This document shows, piece after piece, positions 1 through 5,189 of a DNA stretch of 5,189 nucleotides. Within the stretch, counting starts at the first letter, position 1; each line of letters begins with the position of its first letter. The stretch comes from Reyranella sp. (GTDB taxonomy: Bacteria; Pseudomonadota; Alphaproteobacteria; Reyranellales; Reyranellaceae), in NCBI GenBank assembly GCA_016780605.1, contig JADHLS010000484.1, positions 1 to 5,189 on the forward strand, written 5' to 3'. Made by a program: the position numbers and the translations under genes. The notes beneath the pieces were generated by a model. The model saw only the letters and a list, made by a program, of their open reading frames with translations. It searched no databases and was not told the DNA's origin.

Positions 1-1
1 C

Positions 2-1549
2 GTGAACCCGCAGGCCTGCCGCGATGCCGTGCTCAAAGCCTGCGAAGCCGCAGGTGTGAAGCTCAAGGTCGCCGTGGTCCTGGGCGACGATCTGTTGCCG
101 CGTGTCGAAGAGTTTCGCGGGCTCGATATCCGCGAGATGGACACCGGCGCCCCGATGCCCGCGAAGATCACCAGCATGAACGCCTATCTCGGCGGCTTCC
201 CGATCGCCCGCGCCCTCAGCGAAGGCGCCGACGTGGTGATCACCGGCCGCTGCGTCGATTCGGCGGTGACCCTGGGTGCGCTGATCCATGCCTTCGGCTG
301 GACCATGGACGACCACGACAAGCTCGCCGCCGGCACGCTCTGCGGCCACATCATCGAATGTGGCGCCCAGTGCAACGGCGGCAACTTCACCGACTGGCGG
401 CTGGTGCCCGACTACGACGACATCGGCTTCCCCGTGGCCGAGGTCGAGGCCGATGGCTCGTTCGTACTCGGCAAGCCCGAGGGCACCGGTGGCTTGATCA
501 CCACGGCCACCGTCGCCGAGCAGATGCTCTACGAGATCGGCGATCCGCGCGCCTACAGGGTGCCGGACGTGGTCTGCGACTTCACCCAGGCGACCTACAC
601 CCAGGTCGGCAAGGACCGCGTTCGTGTGACGGGCGCCAGGGGCCGGCCGCCGACAGACACCTACAAGGCCTCGACCACCTGGCCCGACGGCTACAAGCTC
701 AGCACCATCTTCATGCTGGGCGGCCGCGAGGCGGTGGCCAAGGGCACGGCGAGCGCCGAGGCGATCATCAAGAAGACGCGCCGCATGTTCCGCGAGCGGA
801 ACATGGGCGACTACCGGGACGTCTCGATCGAGGTCATCGGCGGCGAGGCGACCTACGGGCCGCATGCGCGCGCCCAGGACAGCCGCGAGGTCGTGGTCAA
901 GATCGCGGCCAAGCACGACCAGAAGGAGGCGCTCAGCCTGCTCGGCCGCGAGATCGCGCCCATGGCGACCGGCGGCGTGGTCGGCATGACCGGCAGCTTC
1001 GGCGCCGGCCGCAGTGCGCCCTCGCCGGTGATCCGCATGTTCTCCTGTCTGGTGCCCAAGACGCTGGTGCCGGTGAGGATCGAGCTCGACGGCCGCAGCT
1101 TCGCGATGGAGCAGGGCGCCAAGAGCGGCGGCTTCCGGACTGCCGATCTGCCGGCCGAGGCGCCGCCCGCGCCGCCCTTGTCAACCACCGGCCCGAATGC
1201 CGCAACGACGACCGTGCCGCTGGTGGCGCTGGCCTACGGCCGCTCGGGCGACAAGGGCGACAACGCCAATATCGGCATCTTCGCCCGCCGGCCCGAGTAC
1301 GAGCCGATCCTCGACGCCGAAGTGACTGAGGAGGCGGTGGCCAAATACTTCGCCCATCGCATCCAGGGCAAGGTGAGCCGCTGGCGCCTGCCCGGCATCG
1401 GGGGCTTCAACTTCCTGCTGCGCCAGGCGCTGGGTGGCGGCGGCATGGCCTCGCTCAAGGCCGATCCGCTGGCCAAGGCCTTCGCGCAGATGCTTCTGGA
1501 TATGCCGGTTCGGGTGCCGGCGGCGCTGGCGCAGAAGCTTGCGGCTTGA
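2..1549 (+). CDS. AtuA-family (DUF1446) protein, 5'-truncated by the window edge
   Basis: The visible 515 residues match the AtuA/DUF1446 family, named after AtuA of the Pseudomonas acyclic terpene (citronellol/geraniol) utilisation cluster. The exact reaction of this family is not established. The GTG at base 2 is probably not a start: the residues V-N-P there look like the end of the family's internal G-G-x-N-P motif, so roughly 80 N-terminal residues should lie upstream. Family-like blocks are GDDLLPR (28-34), NAYLGG (60-65), GADVVITGR (75-83), HIIECGAQCNGGNF (116-129) and GGLITTATVAEQMLYEIGDP (163-182). A Pro/Ala/Thr-rich linker at about 382-403 leads to the C-terminal AtuA-like ferredoxin-fold domain (about 404-512), marked by YGRSGDKGDNANIG (412-425) and LPGIGGFNFLLRQALGGGG (463-481). 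There is no signal peptide or membrane segment in the visible part. No acyl-CoA carboxylase or dehydrogenase gene is in the window, so terpene catabolism should not be assumed. Family assignment is strong; function is unknown. Confidence 0.9.
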   Translation: MNPQACRDAVLKACEAAGVKLKVAVVLGDDLLPRVEEFRGLDIREMDTGAPMPAKITSMNAYLGGFPIARALSEGADVVITGRCVDSAVTLGALIHAFGWTMDDHDKLAAGTLCGHIIECGAQCNGGNFTDWRLVPDYDDIGFPVAEVEADGSFVLGKPEGTGGLITTATVAEQMLYEIGDPRAYRVPDVVCDFTQATYTQVGKDRVRVTGARGRPPTDTYKASTTWPDGYKLSTIFMLGGREAVAKGTASAEAIIKKTRRMFRERNMGDYRDVSIEVIGGEATYGPHARAQDSREVVVKIAAKHDQKEALSLLGREIAPMATGGVVGMTGSFGAGRSAPSPVIRMFSCLVPKTLVPVRIELDGRSFAMEQGAKSGGFRTADLPAEAPPAPPLSTTGPNAATTTVPLVALAYGRSGDKGDNANIGIFARRPEYEPILDAEVTEEAVAKYFAHRIQGKVSRWRLPGIGGFNFLLRQALGGGGMASLKADPLAKAFAQMLLDMPVRVPAALAQKLAA

Positions 1550-1563
1550 TGTATCCTGTGGCC

Positions 1564-1719
1564 ATGACTGCCCCCTCGAAAACCATCCCTCAGAAGGATG
1601 AGCGCAGTGAGCGGCTGGCTGCGGCCTTGCGCGCGAACCTCAAGCGGCGTAAGGCGCAGGCACGCGTCCGCGAGGATGCCAAGACCGACGCTCAGCCCCC
1701 GAAAACCCCCTCCAAATGA
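1564..1719 (+). CDS. Small basic hypothetical protein (51 aa) preceding dcd
   Basis: The reading frame ATG...TGA encodes 51 residues. It is rich in Lys/Arg and Ala and has a probable amphipathic helix around residues 13-37 (core [19 protein letters not shown], 16-34), followed by a Pro/Lys-rich tail. There is no Cys, Trp, Tyr or Phe, no membrane segment and no signal peptide. Two things support it as a real gene: its stop overlaps the dcd start as ATGA, and I recall similar short proteins with an RLAAALRxNLxRRKAQ core near dcd or murA in alphaproteobacteria. That recollection was not checked. An in-frame ATG at 1549 shares its A with the upstream TGA (TGATG) and would add five residues (MYPVA); neither start has a clear Shine-Dalgarno site. 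I prefer 1564 because the encoded N-terminus looks more typical. The function is unknown. The basic helix could bind nucleic acid, or the frame could mainly serve to couple translation into dcd. Confidence 0.68.
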   Translation: MTAPSKTIPQKDERSERLAAALRANLKRRKAQARVREDAKTDAQPPKTPSK

Positions 1720-2270
1720 CCATCCTTTCCGATCGCTGGATCCGCCGCATGTCGCAGGAGAAGGGCATGATCGAGCCCTTCGTCGATGCCCAGAAGCGCG
1801 ATGGCGTGATTTCCTACGGCCTGTCGTCCTACGGCTACGACGCGCGCGTGGGCAACAACTTCAAGATCTTCACCAACGTCGATTCGGCGGTGGTCGACCC
1901 CAAGAAGTTCGACGCCAACAGCTTCGTCGATCGCACCACCGACGTCTGCATCATCCCGCCCAATTCCTTTGCGCTGGCGAGCACCGTCGAATATTTCCGC
2001 ATCCCGCGTGACGTGCTGGTGATCTGCGTCGGCAAGTCGACCTATGCCCGCTGCGGCATCATCGTGAACGTGACCCCGCTCGAGCCCGAGTGGGAGGGCC
2101 ACGTGACGCTGGAATTCTCCAACACCACGCCGCTGCCGGCGCGCATCTACGCCAACGAGGGCGCCTGCCAGTTCCTGTTCCTGCAGGGCAACGAGCCCTG
2201 TGAGACCTCCTACCGCGACAAGGCCGGCAAGTATCAGGGCCAGCGCGGCGTCACCTTGCCGAAGATCTGA
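1716..2270 (+). CDS. dcd: dCTP deaminase
   Basis: Dcd is a cytosolic enzyme, a homotrimer in its family, that deaminates dCTP to dUTP and so feeds dUMP and dTMP synthesis. The protein has 184 residues, close to the 193 of E. coli Dcd. The conserved blocks are visible in order: [14 protein letters not shown] (33-46), IPPNSFALA (80-88), the nucleotide-binding GKSTYARCG (106-114, equivalent to the E. coli GRSSLARLG block), [19 protein letters not shown] (118-136) and the C-terminal KYQGQRG (172-178). Glu133 in TLEFSN corresponds to the catalytic Glu138 of E. coli. The start at 1716 gives the N-terminus [10 protein letters not shown] typical of alphaproteobacterial Dcd; a later ATG at 1749 would remove it. 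The start overlaps the preceding small gene by four bases, and the C-rich sequence before it has no Shine-Dalgarno site, so translation is probably coupled. A bifunctional DCD-DUT is possible in this superfamily, but nothing seen here demands it. Confidence 0.96.
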   Translation: MTILSDRWIRRMSQEKGMIEPFVDAQKRDGVISYGLSSYGYDARVGNNFKIFTNVDSAVVDPKKFDANSFVDRTTDVCIIPPNSFALASTVEYFRIPRDVLVICVGKSTYARCGIIVNVTPLEPEWEGHVTLEFSNTTPLPARIYANEGACQFLFLQGNEPCETSYRDKAGKYQGQRGVTLPKI

Positions 2271-2274
2271 GGAG
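2269..2274 (+). promoter_or_regulatory. murA ribosome binding site
   Basis: GAGGAG lies eight bases before the murA ATG at 2283 and is a near-ideal Shine-Dalgarno match. It includes the last two bases of the dcd stop codon (TGA, 2268-2270), so ribosomes finishing dcd stop on top of it, which suggests efficient re-initiation at murA. Confidence 0.85.
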
Positions 2275-2282
2275 CACGGACC

Positions 2283-3566
2283 ATGGACCGACTCCGCATC
2301 AAGGGCGGCCAGCAGCTCAAGGGCGAGATCCGCATCTCGGGCTCCAAGAACGCCTCGCTGCCGCTGATGGTCGCGGCGCTGCTGACCGACCGCAAGCTCA
2401 CGCTGCACAACGTGCCGCGGCTCGCCGACATCACCACCATGATCCAGCTCTTGAAGCAGCACGGCGTGGAGGTGGGGGCAGCGCCCGGCGAGAACGGGCA
2501 CGACCGCGGCACCACGCTCACCCTGCAGGCGGCGAAGATCACCTCGACCACGGCGCCCTACGACATCGTGCGCAAGATGCGCGCCTCGGTGCTGGTGCTG
2601 GGGCCGTTGTTGGCGCGCGAGGGCCAGGCGCGGGTATCGCTGCCCGGCGGCTGTGCCATCGGCGCGCGGCCGGTCGACCTGCACATCGCCGGGCTGAAGG
2701 CGATGGGGGCCGAGATCGATATCGACGGCGGCTATCTCGTCGCCAAGGCGCCGAAGGGCCTGAAGGGCGCGCGCTTCACCTTCCCCAAGGTGTCGGTCGG
2801 CGCCACCGAGAACCTGATGATGGCGGCGGCGCTGGCCAAGGGCACGACCGTGCTCGACAACGCTGCGCGCGAGCCCGAGATCACCGATCTCGCCGAGTGC
2901 CTGGTGAGCATGGGCGTGTCGGTGCGCGGCATCGGCACCGAGACCCTCACCATCGACGGCGTGAAGTCGCTGAAGGAAGCCTCGCATCGCGTCATTCCCG
3001 ATCGCATCGAGACCGGCACCTACGCCATGGCCGTGGCGATGACGGCGGGCGACGTCGAGCTTCTGGGCGGCCGGCTCGACCTCATCGAATCGGTGGTGCA
3101 GACGCTGCGCGGCGCCGGAGTCACGCTGGAGAAGACCGAGAAGGGCGTGCGCGTGCATCGCACCAACGGGGCGCTGCGGGGCGTCGACGTCATGACCGAG
3201 CCGTTCCCTGGTTTTCCGACGGATCTGCAGGCGCAGATGATGGCGCTGATGACGCGCGCCGAGGGCGCCTCGATGATCACCGAGACGGTGTTCGAAAGCC
3301 GCTTCATGCACGTGCCCGAGCTGGCGCGCATGGGCGCCAATGTCACCATCCATCACGAGTCGGCGCTGGTGCGTGGCGTGCCGAAGCTGCGCGGCGCCGA
3401 GGTGATGGCGACCGACCTGCGCGCCTCGGTGTCGCTTGCCATCGCCGCGCTCGCGGCCGAAGGCGAGACCACGATCAACCGCCTCTATCACCTCGATCGC
3501 GGCTACGAGCGGCTGGAGGAGAAGCTCGCCGCCTGTGGCGCCGACGTGGAGCGTCTCAAGGGATGA
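2283..3566 (+). CDS. murA: UDP-N-acetylglucosamine 1-carboxyvinyltransferase
   Basis: MurA transfers enolpyruvate from phosphoenolpyruvate to UDP-N-acetylglucosamine, the first committed cytosolic step of peptidoglycan synthesis. The protein has 427 residues against 419 in E. coli and covers both domains of the EPSP-synthase fold. Key sites seen: SGSKNASLP (19-27) with Lys22 and Asn23; [15 protein letters not shown] (121-135) with catalytic Cys124 (E. coli Cys115) and Arg129 (Arg120); VSVGAT (170-175); AAREPEI (194-200); PDRIETGT (239-246); FPTDLQAQ (311-318) with Asp314 (Asp305); [14 protein letters not shown] (334-347); and [12 protein letters not shown] (404-415) with Arg406 (Arg397). The numbering matches E. 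coli at Lys22 but is shifted by nine from Cys124, which places an insertion at about residues 62-83. The loop cysteine is the residue that fosfomycin alkylates, so the enzyme should be of the drug-sensitive type. The ATG has a strong Shine-Dalgarno site, and the stop overlaps the next gene. Confidence 0.98.
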   Translation: MDRLRIKGGQQLKGEIRISGSKNASLPLMVAALLTDRKLTLHNVPRLADITTMIQLLKQHGVEVGAAPGENGHDRGTTLTLQAAKITSTTAPYDIVRKMRASVLVLGPLLAREGQARVSLPGGCAIGARPVDLHIAGLKAMGAEIDIDGGYLVAKAPKGLKGARFTFPKVSVGATENLMMAAALAKGTTVLDNAAREPEITDLAECLVSMGVSVRGIGTETLTIDGVKSLKEASHRVIPDRIETGTYAMAVAMTAGDVELLGGRLDLIESVVQTLRGAGVTLEKTEKGVRVHRTNGALRGVDVMTEPFPGFPTDLQAQMMALMTRAEGASMITETVFESRFMHVPELARMGANVTIHHESALVRGVPKLRGAEVMATDLRASVSLAIAALAAEGETTINRLYHLDRGYERLEEKLAACGADVERLKG

Positions 3567-3988
3567 TGGACAAGCTCAAGCTCACGGCGTTGGACGCCGA
3601 CGATCTCGGCGTCATCTCGGCCGCGGTCCAGGACGCGCTGGTGGCGGTGCGCGACTGCGCCTGGTTCAAGGACGAGCGCCGCTTCGTTCTGCTTTTGAAC
3701 CGCTTCCGCTGGGAGGCCGATCCGACGGTCGACGCCGCCTACTCGCGCACCCATTCCGCCCTTGTTTTCAACGAGGTGACGGGCGTCCACCACCACGACA
3801 TCCCGCTCGACAAGCCCGACCGCATGCTCGAATTGCTGGCGGTGGCGCAGGAAAACGACCATTCAGTCACGCTGCGGTTCGCCGCAGATCGGGCCATACG
3901 GCTGGAAATCGGCCGGCTTGCGTGCCATTTGGGGGATGTCGGGGAGCCTTGGGCCACCCCGTGGAAGCCCGCCCATCCGGTCGAGTGA
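3563..3988 (+). CDS. DUF2948 family protein
   Basis: This 141-residue soluble protein matches the DUF2948 family, which is of unknown function and in my knowledge is typical of Alphaproteobacteria, next to murA and hisD. Typical traits are the N-terminal [20 protein letters not shown] (6-25), the block [20 protein letters not shown] (32-51), [11 protein letters not shown] (65-75), and a C-terminal stretch [20 protein letters not shown] (110-129). There is no transmembrane segment or signal peptide and no obvious catalytic motif. A His cluster, VHHHD (75-79), is visible. The ATG at 3563 overlaps the murA TGA (3564-3566); a second in-frame ATG follows at once at 3566 and leaves three bases to the AAGGG at 3558-3562. 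Either could be used, differing by one residue. Expression is therefore probably coupled to murA. Family assignment is confident; no role is proposed. Confidence 0.88.
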   Translation: MMDKLKLTALDADDLGVISAAVQDALVAVRDCAWFKDERRFVLLLNRFRWEADPTVDAAYSRTHSALVFNEVTGVHHHDIPLDKPDRMLELLAVAQENDHSVTLRFAADRAIRLEIGRLACHLGDVGEPWATPWKPAHPVE

Positions 3989-4008
3989 ACTGACCGCTGA
4001 AGGCGGGC
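3967..4008 (+). promoter_or_regulatory. GC-rich nested inverted repeat before hisG
   Basis: GCCCGCC at 3967-3973 is the exact reverse complement of GGCGGGC at 4002-4008. Inside it, CGGTC at 3978-3982 is the reverse complement of GACCG at 3992-3996. In RNA this could form a two-tier hairpin that holds the DUF2948 stop codon in its apical loop and ends nine bases before the hisG Shine-Dalgarno site. No run of U follows, so it is not a canonical intrinsic terminator. It could act as a partial terminator, a 3'-end stabiliser or a translation-modulating element, or be chance in GC-rich DNA. No histidine-rich leader peptide is visible, so classic his attenuation is not indicated. Confidence 0.35.
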
Positions 4009-4017
4009 ATTCGTTAC

Positions 4018-4022
4018 TGGAG
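4018..4022 (+). promoter_or_regulatory. hisG ribosome binding site
   Basis: TGGAG ends eight bases before the GTG at 4031 and is the best Shine-Dalgarno match in the spacer. It fixes the hisG start at that GTG, since no ATG lies nearby in frame. Confidence 0.7.
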
Positions 4023-4030
4023 CAACCGTC

Positions 4031-4699
4031 GTGTCGAGCGAGCCCAACGAGAAGCTGATCCTGGCGCTGCCCAAGGGCCGCATCCTCAAGGAAGCGGCGC
4101 CCCTGTTCGCGCGCGCCGGCATCGAGCCCGAGGCGGCCTTCGCCGATCCCGAGGCGCGCCAGCTGCGCTTCGCCACCAACCATCCCGACCTCGACATCAT
4201 CCGCGTGCGCTCGTTCGACGTCGCGACCTTCGTGGCCTTCGGCGCGGCGCATCTCGGCATCGCCGGCGCCGACGTGCTGATGGAGTTCGACTATCCCGAG
4301 ATCTACGCACCGATCGACCTCAATATCGGCCACTGTCGCCTGGCCGTCGCCGAGCCCGCCGAGATGGCGGGCAGCGACGATCCGCGGCGCTGGAGCCATG
4401 TGCGTATCGCCACCAATTATCCCGAGGTGACGCGTCGCCACTTCGCCGCGCGCGGCGTGCAGGCCGAGTGCGTGAAGCTCTCGGGTGCGAAGGAGCTCGC
4501 GCCGTCGCTGGGGCTCAGCCATCGCATCGTCGATCTCGTCGATTCCGGCCGCACGCTCAAGGAGAACGGCCTGGTCGAGATCGAGCACATCGCCGACATC
4601 ACTTCGCGCTTTATCGTCAATCGCGCCGCGCTCAAGACGCAGCCGGAGCGCATCGGTCATTGGGTCGACCGCTTCCGCGAGGTCTCAAGTGCCGCCTAG
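4031..4699 (+). CDS. hisG: ATP phosphoribosyltransferase, short form (catalytic subunit)
   Basis: HisG condenses ATP with PRPP to phosphoribosyl-ATP, the first and feedback-controlled step of histidine synthesis, in the cytosol. Key blocks are [18 protein letters not shown] (9-26), the region [20 protein letters not shown] (62-81), RIATNYP (125-131), and the PRPP-binding signature [19 protein letters not shown] (155-173) continuing as [12 protein letters not shown] (174-185), then [11 protein letters not shown] (192-202). At 222 residues the protein ends just after the catalytic domains and lacks the C-terminal ACT-like regulatory domain of long HisG (299 residues in E. coli). Short HisG proteins work with HisZ, a histidyl-tRNA-synthetase-like regulatory subunit; no hisZ is in this window. 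The GTG start is preceded by TGGAG at good spacing. The 3' end overlaps hisD by 11 bases, and the stop is TAG, whereas the other complete genes here end in TGA. Confidence 0.96.
   Translation: MSSEPNEKLILALPKGRILKEAAPLFARAGIEPEAAFADPEARQLRFATNHPDLDIIRVRSFDVATFVAFGAAHLGIAGADVLMEFDYPEIYAPIDLNIGHCRLAVAEPAEMAGSDDPRRWSHVRIATNYPEVTRRHFAARGVQAECVKLSGAKELAPSLGLSHRIVDLVDSGRTLKENGLVEIEHIADITSRFIVNRAALKTQPERIGHWVDRFREVSSAA
4679..4683 (+). promoter_or_regulatory. hisD ribosome binding site inside hisG
   Basis: GAGGT lies within the last hisG codons, five bases before the GTG at 4689. It selects this GTG as the hisD start and implies that translation of the two his genes is linked. Confidence 0.75.
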
Positions 4700-5189
4700 A
4701 AGAGGGCCGCTTAGGCTCGACGCTTCGGCGCCGGGCTTCGAAAAGGAATTTTCGGCCTTCCTCGGGCGCAATCGGGACACCGACGAGAATGTCGACCGCG
4801 TCGTGGCCGACATCGTGGCCGACGTCCGGGCGCGCGGCGATGCCGCGCTCGTCGAGTACACCAGGAAGTTCGACAGGGTCGACACCGATGCCGCGGGCCT
4901 GCGCGTCGCCGGTGCTGAGCGCAAGGCCGCGGCGGCCACGGTGCCGGCGGCGCAGCGCGAGGCGCTGGCTTTCGCCGCGCGGCGTATCGAGGCTTTTCAT
5001 CGCGCATTGCTGCCCAAGGATGTCGACTTCACCGACGCTACCGGCACGCGGCTCGGCGCGCGCTATCGTCCGCTCGATTCGGTCGGCGTCTATGTGCCGG
5101 GCGGCACCGCGGCCTATCCGTCGTCGGTGCTGATGAACATCGTGCCGGCCAAGGTGGCGGGCGTGCCGCGCATCGTCATGGTCGTGCCG
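4689..5189 (+). CDS. hisD: Histidinol dehydrogenase, N-terminal part, 3'-truncated by the window edge
   Basis: HisD is a zinc-dependent cytosolic enzyme that oxidises L-histidinol in two NAD+-dependent steps to L-histidine, the end of the pathway. The frame stays open to the last base, giving 167 of the roughly 430 residues usual for the family. The visible N-terminal part has [19 protein letters not shown] (8-26), the helix [20 protein letters not shown] (35-54), then [10 protein letters not shown] (56-65), [10 protein letters not shown] (100-109), and the highly conserved [18 protein letters not shown] (133-150) with [17 protein letters not shown] after it. The zinc- and histidinol-binding His/Asp residues and the rest of the catalytic part lie beyond the right edge. 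The start is GTG at 4689, 11 bases inside hisG, chosen for its GAGGT site and because no other start precedes the conserved LRLD block. Close packing with hisG points to co-expression of the first and last pathway steps. Confidence 0.94.
   Translation, partial: MPPRRGPLRLDASAPGFEKEFSAFLGRNRDTDENVDRVVADIVADVRARGDAALVEYTRKFDRVDTDAAGLRVAGAERKAAAATVPAAQREALAFAARRIEAFHRALLPKDVDFTDATGTRLGARYRPLDSVGVYVPGGTAAYPSSVLMNIVPAKVAGVPRIVMVVP

Noticed and set aside
358..1329. Long + strand frame inside the AtuA-family gene
   Set aside because: It is an Arg/Gly/His-rich out-of-frame reading of a gene with clear family motifs.
1535..1547. AAGC/GCTT inverted repeat at the end of the AtuA-family gene as a terminator
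   Set aside because: The stem is only four base pairs and no T-run follows.
1552..1557. TATCCT as a -10 promoter element before the small gene
   Set aside because: No -35-like hexamer lies at about 17 bases upstream, and a single hexamer match is weak evidence.
1696..1713. G-rich minus-strand tract that might form a G-quadruplex
   Set aside because: It has only two runs of five G and a GG, so at best a weak two-tier structure. It also lies in a coding stretch read as Pro-Lys codons.
1692..3491. A 599-codon open frame on the minus strand across dcd and murA
   Set aside because: It is antisense to two well-identified genes, has the His/Arg/Gly-rich low-complexity composition typical of shadow frames in GC-rich DNA, and shows no recognisable domain.
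3863..4660. A 265-codon minus-strand frame opposite hisG
   Set aside because: It is a shadow of hisG codons; the sense strand carries all the HisG motifs.
4803..4826. Imperfect 12-base tandem repeat in hisD encoding VADI-VADV
   Set aside because: It fits the normal N-terminal helix of HisD and the codon preferences of the region, so it needs no repeat-based explanation.
1..5189. Mobile element, phage, CRISPR, toxin-antitoxin or defence system
   Set aside because: No transposase, integrase, terminal repeats, repeat-spacer array or defence-type domain was seen on either strand, and nearly every base is accounted for by seven collinear genes, five of them recognisable housekeeping or conserved alphaproteobacterial genes.

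Overview
The window reads as a gene-dense, high-GC chromosomal segment from an alphaproteobacterium. The order murA, DUF2948, hisG, hisD supports this: DUF2948 proteins are known to me mainly from Alphaproteobacteria, where they sit between murA and the early histidine genes. The Dcd protein is also of the alphaproteobacterial type. A Rhodospirillales- or Reyranella-like lineage is plausible, but the sequence alone does not fix it.

All seven genes lie on the + strand with almost no space between them. (1) Bases 2-1549 hold the C-terminal part of an AtuA-family (DUF1446) protein that enters from the left edge. (2) Bases 1564-1719 hold a 51-residue, very basic small protein. (3) Bases 1716-2270 hold dcd, dCTP deaminase. 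(4) Bases 2283-3566 hold murA, the first committed enzyme of peptidoglycan synthesis. (5) Bases 3563-3988 hold a DUF2948 protein. (6) Bases 4031-4699 hold hisG, the short form of ATP phosphoribosyltransferase. (7) Bases 4689-5189 hold the first 167 codons of hisD, histidinol dehydrogenase, which runs off the right edge.

Four junctions are overlaps or near-overlaps: TGATG or a 14-base gap after atuA, ATGA between the small gene and dcd, ATGATG between murA and DUF2948, and 11 bases between hisG and hisD. The dcd-murA gap is 12 bases. The only real spacer is 42 bases before hisG, and it is spanned by a GC-rich inverted repeat. I see no convincing intrinsic terminator or sigma-70 promoter inside the window, so co-transcription is likely. 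The genes join nucleotide supply (Dcd makes dUTP towards dTTP), cell-wall precursor synthesis (MurA) and histidine synthesis (HisG for step 1, HisD for the last two steps). The AtuA-family gene is the odd member, being of a catabolic-type family with uncertain biochemistry.

No mobile element, tRNA, rRNA, CRISPR array or phage-like gene is visible. This is mostly an ordinary housekeeping region. The points worth a second look are the small basic gene with its two possible starts, the dcd start without a Shine-Dalgarno site, the inverted repeat before hisG, and the short HisG, which implies a hisZ elsewhere in the genome.
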